Positions 1 to 7,100 of a stretch of 8,764 bases of DNA are shown in pieces (the stretch's first letter is position 1; each line of letters begins with the position of its first letter). This stretch comes from Muribaculaceae bacterium (GTDB taxonomy: Bacteria; Bacteroidota; Bacteroidia; Bacteroidales; Muribaculaceae), in contig JAEDNZ010000075.1 in NCBI GenBank assembly GCA_016302215.1, positions 1-8,764 on the forward strand, in the 5' to 3' direction. Both the position numbers and the translations under genes were made by a program. Under the pieces are notes generated by a model. It saw only the letters and a program-made list of their open reading frames with translations, searched no databases and was not told the origin of the DNA.

Positions 1-9
1 TTGATGGTG

Positions 10-17
10 CAAAGTTA
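10..17 (-). promoter_or_regulatory. Possible -7 promoter element for a leftward gene outside the window
   Basis: Read on the minus strand this is TAACTTTG, an exact match to the Bacteroidetes -7 consensus TAnnTTTG. At the usual 19 bp spacing (37-40) the -33 box reads TATT rather than TTTG, so the -33 match is poor and an activator might be needed. Transcription would leave the window within about 10 bases, so the gene it serves cannot be seen. Confidence 0.4.
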
Positions 18-34
18 CGATGCGATGAATGGTG

Positions 35-79
35 AAAATAGGACATTTGAGGGGATGCGGTATTGATTTGTCCTATTTT
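35..79. promoter_or_regulatory. 11-bp perfect inverted repeat, possible operator or terminator
   Basis: AAAATAGGACA (35-45) is the exact reverse complement of TGTCCTATTTT (69-79), with 23 bases between. The left arm covers the -33 position of the leftward promoter candidate at 10-17, which suits an operator. The A-rich and T-rich outer ends would also suit a weak two-way terminator. Which of the two it is cannot be decided from sequence. Confidence 0.45.
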
Positions 80-93
80 TAACATTTGTGGGG
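43..93. repeat. 12-bp direct repeat pair in a likely control region
   Basis: ACATTTGAGGGG (43-54) recurs as ACATTTGTGGGG (82-93) with one mismatch; the copies start 39 bp apart. The pair flanks and overlaps the inverted repeat at 35-79. Direct repeats upstream of a -33 box are typical of sites bound by AraC-type regulators, which in Bacteroidales include hybrid two-component systems. That link is inference. Confidence 0.45.
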
Positions 94-142
94 CGCGGAG
101 GGTGGCTCTGATGGTGTTGTGGTAGGGGTAAGGGCGGGAAGT

Positions 143-170
143 ATTTAAGAGATTTAAGGAATTTTAAGGA
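143..170. repeat. Three tandem 9-10 bp units (ATTTAAGGA-like)
   Basis: Three adjacent units read ATTTAAGAG (143-151), ATTTAAGGA (152-160) and ATTTTAAGGA (161-170). They lie between the left-edge control region and the terminator of the repeat-protein gene. Nothing nearby suggests coding. They could be a small intergenic repeat or an AT-rich regulator site. Confidence 0.55.
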
Positions 171-245
171 CTTATGGAGTGATATGGGCGGACTCTGAGC
201 ACTCGGCGGCGCTGCTCTTGGCGCGGTGGGGTGGGGTAGAAACGG

Positions 246-276
246 AGCACTCCGAGGCCGTGGGTCTCGGAGTGCT
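246..276 (-). terminator. Probable intrinsic terminator of the repeat-protein gene
   Basis: An 11-bp perfect stem, AGCACTCCGAG (246-256) with CTCGGAGTGCT (266-276), closes a 9-base loop. On the minus strand it begins about 25 bases after the stop codon at 302-304. The following bases (CCGTTTC on the minus strand) form only a poor T-tract, so termination may be partial or Rho-assisted. The stem is symmetrical and could also act on plus-strand transcripts. Confidence 0.55.
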
Positions 277-301
277 GTGTGGGGAAGGTATTGGTTGTCG
301 G

Positions 302-2038
302 TTATTTGAGGATTACCTTGGCGGGTGAGGGTATGCCGGCTACGATGTAGAAGCCGGGTGCGGGTGCAGTGATGGTGGCTGAGCCATCGGCGGCAGCAGC
401 AGCGATGGCAGCGGCGGCACCGTCGGGACGCACGAGGCTGATGGCTGCGAAGGGCGTTGCGCCGTCAATGGTGATAGTGCGTCCTACGATAGCGATGTGT
501 GCTGTGTCGTCAGCGCCTGCGATGTCATTGACGCCGCCGATGCCGGTGCCGCACACCACGGTGCAAGAGCGGCTGATAAGGGCGTTGTCGCGCGATGCTG
601 CTGTGATGGTGATAGTGCCGTCGGCGATGGCAGTGACGTGGCCATAGTCATCGACGGTGGCCACACGCGGATTTGATGAAGTCCACTGCACTTGCAGGGC
701 ATCGGCGTAGGCGGGCTGATAAGTGGCGATGATGTCGGCCTCCTCACCCACAGCGAGGCTTAGCTCAGAGCGGTCAATGTCAAGGTCGGTGATTTGGAGT
801 ACGGGGTAAATGTTGGTGAAGTTGCTCCAATAGTCAGCCACGGCGTAAATGTCACGCGAGAGCGTGGAGACGTAGAGCTTGCATGAAGAGGGCGACACAG
901 CTTCGAAGGTGTATTCGAGTATCGAAGGCGCCTCGACGCGGTAGCTTGTGATTTTGGCGAGCTTTGTGGCGAGGCTAAAGGCACGCTGGCCGATTGTGGC
1001 GGTGTTGGCGGGAATGGTTATTTCAGTCAGTGCAGAGCATGACATGAAAGCTTCAGCGCCGATTTTGGTGATAGACGGCGGGAGAGTCACCGAAGCCAGG
1101 GCGGTGCAACCGCTGAATACGGAGGCGCCCACTTCGGTTACGCCGGCGGGAATGGTTGCAGCAGTGAGGCTGCTACAACCGCAGAATGCATAGTCGCCTA
1201 TAGATGTCACCGTAGAAGGAATGACGAAGCCGGTGAGCGCCGAGCAGTCTTTGAAGGCGTTATAGCCAATAGAGGTTAGACCCTCGGGCACGTTGACGGT
1301 GGTGAGTATAGAGCACTCCTCGAAGGTGCTGTTGCTGATGGCCGTGAGTGTCGAAGGCAGCGACACAGAGAAAAGCGAAGCGCAAGCTCTGAACACGTTG
1401 TCGCCCATTGACACGAGTCCGTTGGGGATAGTTACGGAGCGCATGGCCACGCAGTTGCTGAATGCGCTTTCGCCGATAGATAGCAGCGAAGCGGGCAGTG
1501 AAGCGGAGCCGAGCGCCGAGCAGTGCTCAAAAGCGCGCGCGCCGATGGACTGCAGCTTGCTGTTGAACGACACCGAGCTTAGCGCCGAGCAGTATGCAAA
1601 GGAGTCATCGCCGATGGTGGTTAGGTTGTCAGGAAGCGTGATGGAAGAAAGCTTGGTGCAGCTGTAGAAAGCGCTGTTGTGAATCGTCTCCACGCCGGCG
1701 GGTATTGAGATAGCTGATATGCCGGTGCAGCCATTGAAAGCATTGCGGTTGATAAGCGTGAGGGTAGAAGGCAGCGAAAACGAGGTTATTCCTTCCTGCC
1801 CCCAGAAGGCCTCTTGGCCGACAGAAGTCACGGTGTAGGTGGTGTTTGTGGCCTCGTCTGTAACGGAAGCCGGTATAGTGATGTCACCGCTCACATAATT
1901 AGGGCGAAACACCTCGCAGGTCGAAGCCGAAATCGCCCTGTAATAGATGCCGTTGTGGTAAAACTTGTCGCCCGTGGCGGCTGTCAACAGCGAGGAGCAC
2001 ACGCCGATAAATGACAGTGTAAGTAGAATTCTTTTCAT
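302..2038 (-). CDS. Secreted BspA-type leucine-rich-repeat protein with Ig-like domain and C-terminal sorting-like domain
   Basis: This is a 578-residue exported protein. Residues 1-22 look like a type I signal peptide (basic MKR, hydrophobic core, cleavage near LLTAA). An N-terminal cap (about 24-76, with GIYY and GDITIP) leads into twelve exact 23-residue repeats (77-352) of the LRR_5/BspA kind, pattern AFxxCxxLxxhxIPxxhxxIGxx, and a partial capping unit ending near YWSNF (403-407). Residues ~414-496 resemble a bacterial Ig-like (Big_2) domain, with WTSSNPRVATV and the GTITITA strand. Residues ~514-578 resemble a type IX secretion sorting-type domain, ending GFYIV...KVILK, so surface display or release is likely. 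An Ala-rich run (541-550) interrupts this last domain. Family members are often linked to adhesion or host binding; the ligand here is unknown. The ATG at 2038 is supported by the signal peptide and by a strong promoter about 80 bp upstream. The family call is firm; the sorting-domain call is moderate. Confidence 0.93.
   Translation of the reverse strand: MKRILLTLSFIGVCSSLLTAATGDKFYHNGIYYRAISASTCEVFRPNYVSGDITIPASVTDEATNTTYTVTSVGQEAFWGQEGITSFSLPSTLTLINRNAFNGCTGISAISIPAGVETIHNSAFYSCTKLSSITLPDNLTTIGDDSFAYCSALSSVSFNSKLQSIGARAFEHCSALGSASLPASLLSIGESAFSNCVAMRSVTIPNGLVSMGDNVFRACASLFSVSLPSTLTAISNSTFEECSILTTVNVPEGLTSIGYNAFKDCSALTGFVIPSTVTSIGDYAFCGCSSLTAATIPAGVTEVGASVFSGCTALASVTLPPSITKIGAEAFMSCSALTEITIPANTATIGQRAFSLATKLAKITSYRVEAPSILEYTFEAVSPSSCKLYVSTLSRDIYAVADYWSNFTNIYPVLQITDLDIDRSELSLAVGEEADIIATYQPAYADALQVQWTSSNPRVATVDDYGHVTAIADGTITITAASRDNALISRSCTVVCGTGIGGVNDIAGADDTAHIAIVGRTITIDGATPFAAISLVRPDGAAAAIAAAAADGSATITAPAPGFYIVAGIPSPAKVILK
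983..1810 (-). repeat. Coding array of twelve 69-bp leucine-rich repeat units
   Basis: The region spans 828 bp, exactly 12 x 69. The AF/VF/SF/TF pair that opens each unit recurs at residues 77, 100, 123, 146, 169, 192, 215, 238, 261, 284, 307, 330 and 353 with no insertion or deletion. At the protein level the cysteine after the Phe, the IP or LP pair and the Ile-Gly are kept in most units, while other positions vary. The array therefore looks old and diverged, not recently amplified. Confidence 0.9.
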
Positions 2039-2070
2039 AGAAAGTGCTTTTAGTTACTCATTTTGCTTAG

Positions 2071-2101
2071 GCGATCGCAGGTGCACGGTGCATCGCGATG
2101 C
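2071..2101. promoter_or_regulatory. Cluster of palindromes in the leader of the repeat-protein gene
   Basis: Three perfect palindromes lie close together: GCGATCGC (2071-2078), GTGCAC (2081-2086) and the 12-bp GCATCGCGATGC (2090-2101). They fall between the inferred minus-strand start site (about 2111-2114) and the start codon at 2038. They could form leader RNA structure, for example GCGAT with ATCGC, or bind a dimeric protein just downstream of the promoter. Confidence 0.4.
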
Positions 2102-2117
2102 GTATGTTTCATGGTCG

Positions 2118-2148
2118 CAAAGATAGTAATAATCTTTATATCGTCAAA
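2118..2148 (-). promoter_or_regulatory. Bacteroidetes sigma-type promoter for the repeat-protein gene
   Basis: On the minus strand a TTTG box (2145-2148) is followed after exactly 19 bp by TATCTTTG (2118-2125). This matches the Bacteroidetes consensus TTTG / TAnnTTTG in both boxes and in spacing. Transcription should start near 2111-2114, giving a leader of about 75 bases before the ATG at 2038. No Shine-Dalgarno site is visible, as is usual in this phylum. Confidence 0.72.
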
Positions 2149-2267
2149 TGATGCGAGGCAAAAATATCATTTTTCAATCAAAATGAGCAATGATGGGCAG
2201 GTGCTGCGGCTCGGCGGTCTGCTACCACGGTCGGTGAGGAGCGGTGCAGTATTTTTTGATGCTAATC

Positions 2268-2298
2268 TTTATCTTTTGAATAATTATGGCTATATTTG
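2268..2298 (+). promoter_or_regulatory. Probable promoter of the fumarase gene
   Basis: TATATTTG (2291-2298) matches the -7 consensus TAnnTTTG exactly. At 19 bp spacing the -33 box is TTTA (2268-2271), one base off TTTG. A better TTTG at 2275-2278 is too close (12 bp). The start site would be near 2303-2306, leaving a leader of about 40 bases that is A-rich before the ATG at 2347. This placement also rules out the in-frame TTG at 2296 as a start. Confidence 0.55.
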
Positions 2299-2346
2299 CA
2301 GTATCGAAAAAACAAACACGTAAATATCCAATACATAAGACGCATT

Positions 2347-3996
2347 ATGGCTACTAAACCATTTAAGTATCAGGAGATGTTCCCCCTGGGCCCTGATACT
2401 ACAGAGTATTATCATCTGACATCAGACTATGTCAAAGTAGAAAAGTGGGGCGACCGCGAAATGCTGGTTGTAGCACCAGAGGCACTCACCGTGCTTGCAC
2501 GCCAGGCGACCCACGACAATGCCTTTATGCTGCGGCGCGAGCACAACGCCATGGTTGCCAAAATTCTTGCCGACCCGGAAGCCAGCTCCAACGATAAATT
2601 TGTGGCGCTGACGATGCTTCGCAATGCCGAGGTAGCCGCCAAGGGTCAGCTGCCGTTCTGCCAAGATACGGGCACTGCAGTCATCCACGGCGAAAAGGGT
2701 CAGAATGTATATACGGGGTGCAACGATGCCGAGCGCCTGTCAGAGGGTGTGTATCTCACCTATACCACCGACAATCTGCGCTATAGCCAGAATGCTCCCC
2801 TGAATATGTATGATGAGGTTAATACCGGTTGCAATCTGCCGGCACAGATAGACCTGCACGCCGGCGAGGGCGATGAATACCACTTCCTCTTCGTGGCCAA
2901 AGGCGGCGGCTCAGCCAATAAGACTTATCTCTATCAAGAGACCAAGGCACTGATTAACCCCAAGACGCTCATCCCCTTCCTTGTGGAGAAGATGAAGTCG
3001 CTGGGCACCGCAGCCTGTCCGCCTTACCATATCGCTTTTGTCATCGGCGGCACCTCAGCCGAGATGAACCTCGCCGCCGTCAAGAAAGCCTCAGTCAAGT
3101 ATTACGACAATCTGCCCACGAGCGGCAATGAGCTGGGTCACGCCTTCCGTGACGTAGAGCTTGAGGCACAGCTCAAGGCCGAGACCGAGAAGTTAGGCTT
3201 AGGCGCACAGTTTGGCGGCAAATACTTTGCACACGATATCAGAGTGATACGCCTGCCGCGCCACGGTGCATCGTGCCCCGTGGGTCTTGGTGTGAGCTGC
3301 TCTGCCGACCGCAATGTCAAGGCAAAAATCAATCGCGAGGGCCTGTGGATAGAGAAGCTCGATGCCAACCCCGGCGAGCTTATACCCGAAGAATATCGCC
3401 GTCAGGGCGAGGGCGATGTTGTCAAGATTGACCTCAACCGCCCCATGGCAGATGTCCTTGCCGAGCTTACCAAATACCCGGTATCAACCCGTCTGAGCCT
3501 CAGCGGCACCATCATCGTGGGACGCGACATAGCACACGCCAAAATCAAAGAGCGCCTTGACCGCGGCGAAGAGATGCCCGAGTATCTCAAAAAACACCCC
3601 ATCTACTATGCCGGCCCCGCCAAGACACCGCAGGGTATGCCGTCAGGCTCGTTTGGCCCCACCACGGCCGGACGTATGGACCCCTACGTTGACCAATTCC
3701 AGGCCGCCGGCGGCTCTATGATAATGATAGCCAAGGGCAACCGCTCCAAGCAAGTGACCGAAGCGTGCCACAAGCACGGCGGATTCTATCTCGGCTCAAT
3801 CGGCGGCCCGGCAGCCGTTCTGGCGCAGAACTCCATCAAGAAAGTGGAGCTTCTCGAATACCCCGAGTTAGGTATGGAGGCCATCTGGAAAATCGAGGTA
3901 GAGGATTTCCCCGCCTTCATCCTCGTAGATGACAAGGGCAATGACTTCTTCACGCAGATAGCCGATAAGTGCAAAGGCTGCGCCCTCAATAAGTAA
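2347..3996 (+). CDS. fumA: Fumarate hydratase, class I ([4Fe-4S], oxygen-sensitive)
   Basis: This 549-residue cytoplasmic enzyme interconverts fumarate and L-malate. In anaerobic Bacteroidales it mainly supplies fumarate for reduction to succinate. The N-terminal fumerase domain (about 15-290) and C-terminal fumerase_C domain (about 300-545) are both complete. The three [4Fe-4S] ligands appear as Cys105 (FCQDTGT), Cys224 (GTAACPPYH) and Cys318 (GVSCSADRN), the same numbering as I recall for E. coli FumA. Expected active-site residues are present: Asp107, Arg145, His306 (LPRHGASC), Arg393 (IIVGRD), Thr439 and Arg443 (PTTAGRMD) and Lys463 (KGNRS). I place these by motif and by recalled Leishmania numbering. 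The ATG at 2347 is preferred over an in-frame TTG at 2296, which sits inside the -7 box and would add 17 atypical residues. The gene appears to be transcribed alone, with its own promoter and a terminator at 4057-4120. The enzyme should be inactivated by oxygen or superoxide. The identification is secure; the symbol follows common usage for this class. Confidence 0.97.
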   Translation: MATKPFKYQEMFPLGPDTTEYYHLTSDYVKVEKWGDREMLVVAPEALTVLARQATHDNAFMLRREHNAMVAKILADPEASSNDKFVALTMLRNAEVAAKGQLPFCQDTGTAVIHGEKGQNVYTGCNDAERLSEGVYLTYTTDNLRYSQNAPLNMYDEVNTGCNLPAQIDLHAGEGDEYHFLFVAKGGGSANKTYLYQETKALINPKTLIPFLVEKMKSLGTAACPPYHIAFVIGGTSAEMNLAAVKKASVKYYDNLPTSGNELGHAFRDVELEAQLKAETEKLGLGAQFGGKYFAHDIRVIRLPRHGASCPVGLGVSCSADRNVKAKINREGLWIEKLDANPGELIPEEYRRQGEGDVVKIDLNRPMADVLAELTKYPVSTRLSLSGTIIVGRDIAHAKIKERLDRGEEMPEYLKKHPIYYAGPAKTPQGMPSGSFGPTTAGRMDPYVDQFQAAGGSMIMIAKGNRSKQVTEACHKHGGFYLGSIGGPAAVLAQNSIKKVELLEYPELGMEAIWKIEVEDFPAFILVDDKGNDFFTQIADKCKGCALNK

Positions 3997-4008
3997 ACCT
4001 CGGCCATG

Positions 4009-4044
4009 CCCCCCCCCGGTAGCCCGGCGCCAAATACGGGCTAC
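4009..4044. repeat. C9 tract followed by an 8-bp hairpin after the fumarase stop
   Basis: Nine consecutive C residues (4009-4017) lie 12 bases past the stop codon. Directly after them GTAGCCCG (4019-4026) pairs perfectly with CGGGCTAC (4037-4044) across a 10-base loop. No T-tract follows, so this alone is not a standard intrinsic terminator. It may protect the 3' end of the mRNA or block Rho or exonucleases. Confidence 0.5.
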
Positions 4045-4056
4045 GCGCAATAAACC

Positions 4057-4120
4057 AAGCCATTCACGGTTAGTCTAATAGAGACAATGCTTTATTCAGA
4101 CTCGCTATGAATGGCTTTTT
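4057..4120 (+). terminator. Long hairpin with T-tract between fumarase and the macroglobulin-like gene
   Basis: AAGCCATTCA (4057-4066) pairs perfectly with TGAATGGCTT (4108-4117), and the transcript continues with further T residues to 4120. Inside the loop a second stem pairs AGTCTAATA (4072-4080) with TATTCAGACT (4093-4102) with one bulged C, so the whole element is a long, interrupted hairpin. It most simply ends fumarase transcription. It stops only 19 bases before the next start codon, so it could also act as a leader attenuator for that gene. Confidence 0.7.
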
Positions 4121-4139
4121 ATATCACAACAAAACGATT

Positions 4140-7100
4140 ATGAGAAATACAATCATCTGTATAATGGCGCTACTGCTGCCTGCGCTGGTCCGCGGCGGCG
4201 CTCCCGATTATGCCTATCCGCAGACGGTGATAGCTGAGGCCGAGGCCGCGCTGGGCAAGGCCGTTGCGCGCGATGACGGGCCCGCGAAGGCCGAGGCTCT
4301 GCTGCAAATCATCACCGCCAAGCGCCTGATAGACCCCGACAGCATCGCGGCAATGCCCTCGCGTGTCAGCGCCCTCGCCGCCGGAGAGCGCGATGAAGCC
4401 ACACGCGCCGTGCTGTTAGCGTTAGAGGCCGCCACGACAGATAAGATGTATGACAGCCGGCTGTATGACGGCGCACTCACACGCCTGCGCGTCATAGCGC
4501 TTGGTGACTCGGCGCTGACGCTGGCGTTGACGCTGCCGCCTGATGACGCCACTCTGAGCCGCTTCGGCGGAGTGGTAGAGCGCGATGCCCTCAGCAGCCG
4601 ATACTTCACCACGGTGGCTGATTTTGTGGCGTCGCTGTGCACCAACCTCAATGCCGCGAGCACCAACTTCCGCGACGAGGTGAGGCGGCGCATCCTCGCC
4701 ACGCACAAGCCCTACACGGCACCGTGGGCCTACTGGACCGCCGAGACCATGATGGGCGCGCCGGTGGAGTCGTGGCTTGAGGCATACAGCCGGTGCAGCG
4801 ATGCCGAGAGTGCGTGCATATTCCTGGTGCGTGCCGCCGAGGCCTGCTGTGACGACAATAGCAAGAGCGTGGTGGCTCCGTTGCTGCGCCGGTCGCTGGC
4901 GCTGTTTCCCTCTTACTGGGACAACGAGCGCCTGAGATATTACCTTGATACGTTCGGCCGCCCGACGCTCAGCATCGACTATCCGTCGATAGTGGCACCG
5001 GGTGACACGCTCACCATCACGGCGCGCTATGCCAACGCGAGGGGCATCGGCGCTGTGCTCTACAAAGCCACAGACCCCGTAATCGCCGATGACGCCACGC
5101 TGACACGGTGGCAGCCCATCGACACCTGCAGCGTGGCCACCGACTCAGTAATAGCCGAAACTACGGCACATCTGCGCCTTGTGATATGCGATCCGGGCAC
5201 TTATAGGCTGCAACAGTATATAGGCACAGAGCCGCCGCAGACCACAGGCAAAGGCAAGAAGCGTCGCCCGGTGGCGCTATACCATGATGATGATGACCTC
5301 GGCGAGCTGATATTCTGCACCGGGTATGTGCCCATAGCCCTGGGCAACTGCAGCTCACAAGCTATCATCACAGCCGACACACACAACGGCGCTCCCGTGG
5401 GCGGCATCACCGTCAAGCGGGGGTCGCAGCTGTTGGGCCTCACCGATGCCTCGGGCATCGTGACCTTCAGCCTGCCTGACGCAGGCATCAACGCGTACAG
5501 ACGCCTCGGCTACACCTTTATCGACACAGAGGGCAATGCCCAAAACTTTGGCAATCGCATCTTCCTCGCCGCGCCATACCGCACCGGTGTGCGCCGCGAC
5601 AACTGCCACGCCAAGATTTTTACCGACAGACCTATATATCATCAGGGCGACACCCTCGGCATAGCAGTGCTGGCCTATTGCGACAAGGCCGATGGCCGTA
5701 GCCGCGATGTGGTGGCCGGGCGCGAGCTCACCATCATAGTCACCAACCCTAACGGCAAGCAGGTGTTCTCGGCCGATTGCGTCACCGACGATATGGGTCG
5801 CGCCCACACCGCGGCTCCACTGCCAGAAGGAGGTCTCACCGGCTATTACCGCATCGCCGTGCAGAGCGCTGACAGCAAGTCAGCCTACTTAGGCTCGAGC
5901 CACGTCATGGTCTCCGACTTCAAGCTGCCGCAGTTCAGCGCCGTTGCCGACAGCGTGACTATCGCCGGCGACAGCGTGACGGTCAGCGGCCATGCCATGA
6001 CCTATGCCGGCATGCCCGTGTCGGGCGCCAAGGTGGGCGTGACTATCAAGAATGCTCTGCGATGGCGATGGCTGCGTGAGGGCTATGTGGAGGTGTGGGC
6101 CGGCAATACCACTACCGATGGCGAGGGGCATTATGCCATCAGCGTGCCGCTCAGCCGTCTGCGCGAGTCAGACTATGACTGCTTTGTGGCCAACGTGCAT
6201 GTGGCTGATGCCGCCGGCAATGCCGCCACGGCGTCAACGTCGTTTACGATAGGGAAGCCCTGTGTGTTGCAGCTCGATGCACGCCTTGACAAAGTAGATG
6301 CCGCCGACAAGCTTGCCCTCACCGTCAATGCCTTCGGGCCATCGGGCGATGTCAAGGCCATAGAAGGGCGCTATACGCTCGCCGATGAAGCCACCGGCAA
6401 GGAGTGTGCGCAAGGCACATTCACCACGGGCAAGCCCTTCAGCGTCAACCTCTCCAAGGTGCCGGCCGGATACTACCGCTGGACCTTTGCCGCAGCCGAC
6501 GCCGAGCAATGCGACGAACTGGTCAGCGACGCCTGCATGATATACAACAGCAAGCGCGGCACATTGCCTGACGGCGTGGGCCTCCTTGTGGTCAATGATG
6601 CCATCAGTACCGACAACGGCCGCGCCGCTATCACTCTCGGCACGGCGTCCGAGACGTCATATATATATTACGCCGTGTGCTGCGGCGACAGCCTCGTCAG
6701 CGTCAAGGCTCACACGCTGCATAAAGGTTTCGGCAAGATTGACGTGGCGCTGCCCGCCGGCCGCACCTCGGCGATGGTCAAGGTCATCAGCGTGTCCGGC
6801 GGCGAGGTGAGCGAGCAATCCGTGAGAATTACGCTCAGCGACAGCAAGGCTCTGACGCTGCGCGGCGAGAGTATGCGCACGCACGTCACGCCGGGTGTCG
6901 CCGAGCATTGGACGCTGAAGCTCAGCGATGCCGCCTCTACGCGGCGCGCCGGTGCTATGATAGCCACGATGTACAACAACGCGCTGTCAGCCATACAGCC
7001 CATGACGTGGCCCAGCGACTTCAGCCGCCTGATGGAGGCGCCGCGCTTGCGTGCCGACTATCTCACGGCGCGCGCATCAGGCTACCTCTACGGCGACCTG

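Larger units (their letters stand above)
1..301. other. Non-coding region left of the repeat-protein gene
   Basis: I see no credible gene here. The first ~95 bases carry a Bacteroidetes-type -7 element facing left, plus inverted and direct repeats, so they are probably the control region of a leftward gene beyond the window edge. A small tandem repeat follows at 143-170. The stretch around 180-245 is G-rich on the plus strand, and GAGCACTC occurs twice (197-204 and 245-252), the second copy lying in the terminator stem at 246-276. Confidence 0.6.
2039..2346. other. Divergent intergenic region
   Basis: This stretch of about 308 bp separates the leftward repeat-protein gene from the rightward fumarase gene. 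It holds the leader palindromes (2071-2101), a strong leftward promoter (2118-2148) and a weaker rightward one (2268-2298). Between about 2150 and 2267 I see an AT-rich segment followed by a GC-rich segment with no recognisable gene, RNA or clear repeat. Confidence 0.7.

Noticed and set aside
125..138. Possible G-quadruplex (GGGG, GGG, GGG)
   Set aside because: Only three close runs of three or more G are present; the fourth is too far away for a convincing quadruplex.
1293..1667. 124-codon open frame on the plus strand inside the repeat-protein gene
   Set aside because: It is antisense to the 69-bp repeat array and merely mirrors its periodicity; it has no start region or family likeness.
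1997..1999. Cys14 of the repeat protein as a lipoprotein cysteine
   Set aside because: The preceding residues are Ile-Gly-Val; Val directly before Cys does not fit a lipobox, and a better type I cleavage site follows near residue 21.
2063..2323. 86-codon plus-strand open frame in the divergent spacer
   Set aside because: It runs through both promoters and the palindromes, has no recognisable domain and lacks a supported start.
2296..2346. In-frame TTG start that would add 17 residues to fumarase
   Set aside because: It overlaps the -7 promoter box (2291-2298) and adds a segment not expected in the family. Starting at 2347 gives cluster cysteines at 105, 224 and 318, the numbering expected for class I fumarases.
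4214..4708. 164-codon minus-strand open frame opposite the macroglobulin-like gene
   Set aside because: GC-rich third positions create long antisense frames. The plus-strand frame is continuous and has domain motifs, while this one is a Ser/Arg/Ala-rich shadow. The same applies to 5355-5807 and 7404-7823.
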